This document shows, piece after piece, positions 16,513 to 19,770 of a DNA stretch of 19,770 nt; the first letter of the stretch is position 1, and each line of letters begins with the position of its first letter. A program made the position numbers and the translations under genes. The stretch is from Brachionus plicatilis (taxonomy: Eukaryota; Rotifera; Eurotatoria; Ploima; Brachionidae). Below the pieces are notes generated by a model. That model searched no databases and was not told the origin of the DNA. It saw nothing but the letters and a program-made list of their open reading frames with translations. The stretch lies in the NCBI GenBank assembly GCA_010279815.1, contig QEOQ01000690.1:186719-206488 (forward strand). The letters run 5' to 3'.

Positions 16513-16663
16513 AGGAAAATTATGGGCCTTAATCAATTAATTTATTATTTTTGTTTCAATTTTCACTATTTGAAATTATTAAATTTTTAGCCTGAAACCG
16601 GTCGTATTTTATTTGAAAATATTAATAAATCGTCGTATATAAAAAAATTATTATTTTTTGTTC

Positions 16664-16671
16664 ATTTTTAT
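16664..16671 (+). repeat. Left 8-bp target-site duplication of the hAT element
   Basis: ATTTTTAT directly before TAGGGTTG; identical to 17850-17857. Confidence 0.85.
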
Positions 16672-17016
16672 TAGGGTTGTTAATTGAAGTTTCAAAACTT
16701 CGAAATTTTTTCATACTTTTCGACTTCAGGTAAAATTAAGAACTTTGAAATTTTAAAATTTTAAATTGAAATAAATTCTTACTTGAAATTAAATTTAGTT
16801 TTAAAAATTGAGTTTCAATATTTATTTTTATTTTTTTTTAATAATTTCGAATACAAAAAAATGGGTTCGATTTAAAATTTTGAAGTTTAAAATTTTGAAG
16901 AATGAAATAATAAATTTAAAATTTATAAAGTCCAAAATTATGAAATATGAAATTGTAAATATTAAATTTTTGGAGTTTAAAATAATTTAAAAATTTTGTT
17001 AAAAGTATTGAAATTT

Positions 17017-17253
17017 TTATACCATCTCGGGTAAAAACTTATATCCCAACGTTTGACGACAAGGTAATTTGTAGTAATGAGATTTAATTGTGTCAAGTAA
17101 CTCTTGAAATTCTTCGGAATTTATAATGTTAAAAGACAAATTGTTGGCAATAATAAAGCTGATTAGTTTCTAGTTTATTTTTTCAATTTTTAAATCTGGT
17201 GCAAGGTACTCTTTAATTGTTTTAGGACTTTCTTCTGGTTTATTCGCAATCTC
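17017..17253 (-). pseudogene. hAT transposase fragment after the BED finger
   Basis: One frame reads NKPEESPKTIKEYLAPDLK, then a TAG, then LISFIIANNLSFNIINSEEF, QELLDTIKSHYYKLP, CRQTLGYKFLPEMV and stop. The sequence order resembles the hAT segment in which 'I..DLQPFSIVED..F..LL..LDPRYKLPSR.TL....LPEMY' precedes the catalytic core. One internal stop and an end immediately after LPEMV show truncation exactly where the core should begin. Confidence 0.75.
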
Positions 17254-17307
17254 CTAAAAATCTAAGCAAAAAAGTTTACTTGGTCTAATATTTTCATGAA
17301 ATAATTT

Positions 17308-17478
17308 TTAAATTTTATGTTTTTCGGCTAAATGTTTAACCAACTCAGTTGTTGAACTGTTATAAATAGTTATCACTTGTTGACATACATTACACTTGAC
17401 AGACGATTCATTTATTTTGACAAAATTTTGGCTTTGCCAAACCCAGGATCTTGGTTCTATTTTTTTGCGCCTTTTCAT
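17308..17478 (-). CDS. BED-type zinc finger remnant of hAT transposase
   Basis: A 56-residue frame from ATG 17478: MKRRKKIEPRSWVWQS, then VKCNVCQQVITIYNSSTT and ELVKHLAEKHKI. The C-x2-C and H-x4-H pairs with an aromatic SWVW before them form a BED finger, the DNA-binding domain at the start of many hAT transposases and domesticated host proteins. Basic residues at the N-terminus could be a nuclear signal. The frame ends right after the finger, so it might still be translated as an isolated DNA-binding peptide, but remnant status is more likely. Confidence 0.75.
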   Translation of the reverse strand: MKRRKKIEPRSWVWQSQNFVKINESSVKCNVCQQVITIYNSSTTELVKHLAEKHKI

Positions 17479-17849
17479 TGTTGAGACCGGAGTTGAACCC
17501 GTCTAGCTAGGAGGCGTATTTGTTAAATCAAAAAGCATTTCAAAATTATCTATTAAATTTTGTAAATGTAGATATTCATATTTATTTTGTATTTGTCAAT
17601 TTTAACTAGAAAAGAAATTTTTAAATTTGAAAATTTCAGACCTCAAGATTTCAAACTTCTAAATTTTGATTCAAGTATAAAATTTCGAAGTATTAAGTTC
17701 TACCGGCTTTAAATTTTTAAAATTTCACTTCATATTTAATATTTCAATTTCAATTTTCCTTTGTCAAAAAATTTTGAAGTGTTAAAAATTAACTTGATGT
17801 TTTCTCAAAAACTTCAAAAATTTGAAATCCAGTTCAATTAACAACTCTA

Positions 17850-17857
17850 ATTTTTAT
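17850..17857 (+). repeat. Right 8-bp target-site duplication of the hAT element
   Basis: ATTTTTAT directly after CAACTCTA; identical to 16664-16671. Confidence 0.85.
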
Positions 17858-18258
17858 CATTTTATCAGATCTGTTTTTGCTAAGCCCCAATCACACATTT
17901 TAATAATTTAAAGCTCCAAAAATTCTGGTTGAGATCATCAAATTTTTGCTCCCAAAAAAATTAAAATTAAAACTTTTCTATTTTTAATTTTCAACTATTA
18001 ATTTAATGAGTTAATGAAATAAATTTTTCATTATTTTCTTACAAAAGGGCATGCCTGTTGATTTGCATTTTTTAAAAATTAACTTTTTAATCAATTTAAA
18101 TTCTTGATAATTTGTAAGACTAAAATTGCAATGCAAATTTGATTTTTTTTTAAACTTTCTTCACACTTAAATTTTTGTTTATTAATTTAACATTTTCTTT
18201 AAAAAGCCCTGATTTCTAGATCGTCTCATTTTTTGCTATTTTTGACACTTGTTTGAAT
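17858..18258. other. Upstream region of the 18259 gene
   Basis: It should contain the promoter. It is AT-rich with no distinct TATA box or repeat. A stop in frame with the gene lies at 18217-18219, so the coding region cannot extend upstream. Confidence 0.4.
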
Positions 18259-18792
18259 ATGAAAAGTTGTATTGAAACCAGAAAGCGAAAAGTCCGCTAT
18301 TTAAAATCCCCTGAGTCTTCAGACCTGGAAGATGATGCCACATACAAAGAAAATAACCAGTTCATTGACTCAATTTTTGCAGAACCAAAGAAAATTTTAG
18401 TTCAAAATTTAGTTTCATTCAATTCACTTGGAAAATCTTCAATCACAGTATCCAAAATAGTGTCGTCCGATGAGCCCATCAAAACCACCACCGAACGTGA
18501 AAAAATCCAACCGCCTTTGGCCAGCAAGACCAACAAGTGTTTGGACAAGTCAAAATTGTCTGTTTACGACATGATCTATGATGATGAGATGAGCGATCAG
18601 GATTTTGTGGAGTTGGTGAACAAGGGCAAAAAAAAACGTGTGAAAAAAAATTCCACCAAGATGTCTAGATTGGAGCGTGAGGCGGAAAAAAATCGCCAAG
18701 AAGAAGAAGCTCTTTTGCAAGAAGCAGTGCGTGAATACCAAGAAATTAAAAATCATAAATTAATAGTCGAGACTGTTCAAGATGATTATTAA
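18259..18792 (+). CDS. Unrecognised charged protein, probably nuclear (177 residues)
   Basis: The first ATG in frame is 18259; an upstream TTG at 18253 is not needed. The gene is less AT-biased than its surroundings and uses sense codons smoothly, so it looks real and single-exon. The N-terminus is basic then acidic (RKRKVRYLKSPESSDLEDD), the middle is Ser/Thr/Lys-rich, and KLSVYDMIYDDEMSDQDF marks an acidic, aromatic conserved-looking block. A strongly basic cluster KKKRVKKNSTK follows, a likely nuclear signal. The C-terminal 45 residues (SRLEREAEKNRQEEEALLQE onward) are a charged helix, possibly a coiled coil. No enzyme motif, signal peptide or membrane segment is seen. The charged SP/SDLEDD start recalls chromatin or DNA-repair adaptor proteins, but I cannot place it in a family. 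It ends 146 bases before the dUTPase on the same strand. Confidence 0.75.
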   Translation: MKSCIETRKRKVRYLKSPESSDLEDDATYKENNQFIDSIFAEPKKILVQNLVSFNSLGKSSITVSKIVSSDEPIKTTTEREKIQPPLASKTNKCLDKSKLSVYDMIYDDEMSDQDFVELVNKGKKKRVKKNSTKMSRLEREAEKNRQEEEALLQEAVREYQEIKNHKLIVETVQDDY

Positions 18793-18893
18793 AGCAGCAA
18801 GTTTTTTTTTTCTTCTTCACACTGTTAAAATTTGAGTATAAATTTTCCCTTTTTTTTTTAATTTAAAAATTTCAATCAAATCAACATTTATAA

Positions 18894-18899
18894 AATAAA
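18894..18899 (+). terminator. Candidate poly(A) signal of the 18259 gene
   Basis: AATAAA about 100 bases after the stop and 40 bases before the dUTPase ATG, leaving almost no room for a separate dUTPase promoter. Confidence 0.5.
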
Positions 18900-18938
18900 A
18901 TTTTGTTTAAAAAAGAATTTTTTATTTAAAAAAAAAAA

Positions 18939-19382
18939 ATGAAATTTCATGAAGAAGAAATACTGCGTTTTGTCAAGCTTTCCCAAAACGCAAGTGCACC
19001 ATCGAAGGCATCGGCAGACGCAGCTGGTTTTGACTTGTACAGCGCCTATGACTACGAAGTGCAGCCGTCTGGCAAAGTATTGGCGCTGACTGATTTGCAA
19101 ATAGCAGTTCCGGACGGCTGCTATGGAAGAGTTGCCCCGCGGTCCGGTCTGGCACACAAAAATTTCATAGATGTTGGAGCTGGAGTTATTGACCGCGACT
19201 ATCGCGGAAATGTCGGTGTGATCCTATTCAATTTTGGAAGGGAAATTTTTCATATTAAGAAAGGAGACCGCATTGCTCAACTTATTTGCGAACGAATCGC
19301 TTACCCCACAATAGAAGAATGCACTAGCTTGAACGAGACTGAGCGTGGTCAAGGCGGCTTTGGTTCAACCGGAACTAATTAG
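18939..19382 (+). CDS. dut: Deoxyuridine 5'-triphosphate nucleotidohydrolase (dUTPase), complete
   Basis: It hydrolyses dUTP to dUMP and pyrophosphate, supplying thymidylate synthesis and keeping uracil out of DNA. All five motifs of the trimeric family are present in 147 residues: motif 1 AGFDLYSA (about 29-36), motif 2 APRSGLA (about 66-72), motif 3 [15 protein letters not shown] with the catalytic Asp (about 79-93), motif 4 [10 protein letters not shown] (about 109-118) and motif 5 [10 protein letters not shown] (about 136-145), whose Phe stacks on uracil. The length matches the human nuclear form without its leader, and no mitochondrial targeting sequence is visible from this ATG. It is intact, with no intron. 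The base composition is clearly less AT-rich than the flanks. Confidence 0.97.
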   Translation: MKFHEEEILRFVKLSQNASAPSKASADAAGFDLYSAYDYEVQPSGKVLALTDLQIAVPDGCYGRVAPRSGLAHKNFIDVGAGVIDRDYRGNVGVILFNFGREIFHIKKGDRIAQLICERIAYPTIEECTSLNETERGQGGFGSTGTN

Positions 19383-19445
19383 ACTTTTTTATTCAATTTT
19401 ACAATTCTATAGGAATTTTTTTTTTAATTTTTTTAATTTTTTAAC

Positions 19446-19451
19446 AATAAA
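19446..19451 (+). terminator. Candidate poly(A) signal of the dUTPase gene
   Basis: AATAAA 64 bases after the stop codon. Confidence 0.6.
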
Positions 19452-19543
19452 ATCTTAATGTAATTCTTTTTTCAAAAAAATTACTCCTTTTTCTGTTCAA
19501 AAGTGATTGACGCTAAAAATTAAGAGAGAATTTTAGTTCGAAT

Positions 19544-19640
19544 CAAAGTTGTTTAAAAGTTCCAAAAAAAGTCCAAGTCCAGAGTTTAAAATTTTTTTAG
19601 AAAAAAAAAGTCCAAGTCAAGAATTTTTTTTATTTGCTAG
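19544..19640 (+). mobile_element. Repeat-family terminus (copy 5), truncated
   Basis: CAAAGTTGTTTAAAAGTTCC (19544) followed by AAGTCCAAGTCC and AAGTCCAAGTCAAG matches the CAGAGTTG ends at 11322 and 13519. No minisatellite core follows, and similarity is lost by about 19640. Confidence 0.6.
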
Positions 19641-19770
19641 ATCAGGCTTCATATCAAAAAATTTACATACTCTTGGGTTGTCTAATGAAATAGATTTGCC
19701 ATATTTCAGAATTTTGTTGCCATTTTAGCATAAATTTCGTCTTCAGTATTCAAAATTTTCAAAATAAAGC
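19641..19770 (-). pseudogene. Possible coding remnant at the window edge
   Basis: On the minus strand two neighbouring frames read DEIYAKMATK and, after a shift near 19704, KYGKSISLDNPRVCKFFDMK. The composition is less biased than the spacer. It may be a decayed element, or an exon (GTATGT occurs within it) of a gene beyond the window. No family is recognised. Confidence 0.25.

Larger units (their letters stand above)
16672..17849 (-). mobile_element. hAT-superfamily DNA transposon, internally deleted
   Basis: The ends are TAGGGTTGTTAATTGAA (16672) and, inverted, TAGAGTTGTTAATTGAA (from 17849), so 16 of 17 terminal bases agree. They fit the hAT terminal pattern, and an exact 8-bp direct duplication flanks them, the hallmark size of this superfamily. 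The subterminal regions are dense in TTTGAAATTT- and TTCGAAATTT-like motifs. Inside are a BED zinc finger frame and a diverged N-terminal transposase fragment on the minus strand. The RNase H-like catalytic core is absent, so the 1,178-bp copy cannot move itself. Confidence 0.88.

Noticed and set aside
16808..16990. A 60-codon plus-strand frame rich in Lys, Ile and Phe
   Set aside because: It is low-complexity AATTT/AAATTTTGAAG subterminal DNA of the hAT element with no motif.
17465..17520. A tRNA T-arm-like sequence (GGGTTCAACTCCGG) on the minus strand
   Set aside because: No acceptor, D or anticodon arm can be paired upstream and the T stem has a mismatch; it lies inside the hAT element just before the BED start.
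18939..19382. Viral or retroelement origin for the dUTPase
   Set aside because: The gene is intact, host-like in length, and not fused to or next to any pol frame.

Overview
This is an AT-rich eukaryotic, animal-type nuclear window. It has a spliced WDR44-like gene with a GTAAGT donor and AG acceptor, AATAAA signals behind genes, long AT-rich spacers and many degraded transposable elements. No bacterial operon signals are seen. The very high AT content, the density of small DNA elements, the compact single-exon genes and a bacterial-type epimerase would suit a small invertebrate such as a monogonont rotifer. That assignment is inference and cannot be proved from the window.

Layout. 1-1258 (+) is the reverse transcriptase part of a LINE (non-LTR) element, frameshifted once and cut off at its 3' end. 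It abuts, tail to tail through a 22-bp direct repeat, the 5' half of a WecB-type UDP-GlcNAc 2-epimerase gene (1261-1928, -) that carries an N-terminal membrane anchor. 2202-2475 holds one copy of a small interspersed repeat family. About 2476-7540 (-) is a decayed Ty3/Gypsy-type element in the order gag, protease, RT, RNase H, integrase, and an envelope-like third frame. It has stops, frameshifts, a lost RNase H aspartate and a deleted integrase core. 8240-9527 (-) is a Tc1-like DD34E transposon with a scrambled 3' end. 9521-10096 carries two opposed 40/41-bp minisatellite arrays.

The best-supported host gene is a WDR44-like Rab11-effector gene on the minus strand: exon 1 at 15130-14042 and exon 2 at 11080-10256, joined in phase for about 637 residues. 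Its 2,961-bp intron is a stack of mobile DNA. It contains two copies of a repeat family carrying a GC-cored 41-bp minisatellite with a three-unit higher-order pattern (11322-11629 and 13519-13978), a long-TIR element (about 11648-12235) and a foldback element (about 12690-13495).

15131-18258 is intergenic. It holds a TIR element (about 16009-16512) enclosing a 36-codon CxxC...CxxC frame, and a hAT element (16672-17849) with a perfect 8-bp target duplication, a BED zinc finger and no catalytic core. The right end carries two closely spaced plus-strand genes: an unrecognised charged, probably nuclear protein (18259-18792) and a complete dUTPase (18939-19382). A further repeat-family end (19544) and a faint coding remnant follow.

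The intact host genes do not form an obvious pathway. The window's main interest is the repeat families, their internal tandem arrays, the rearranged junctions and the unusual epimerase.
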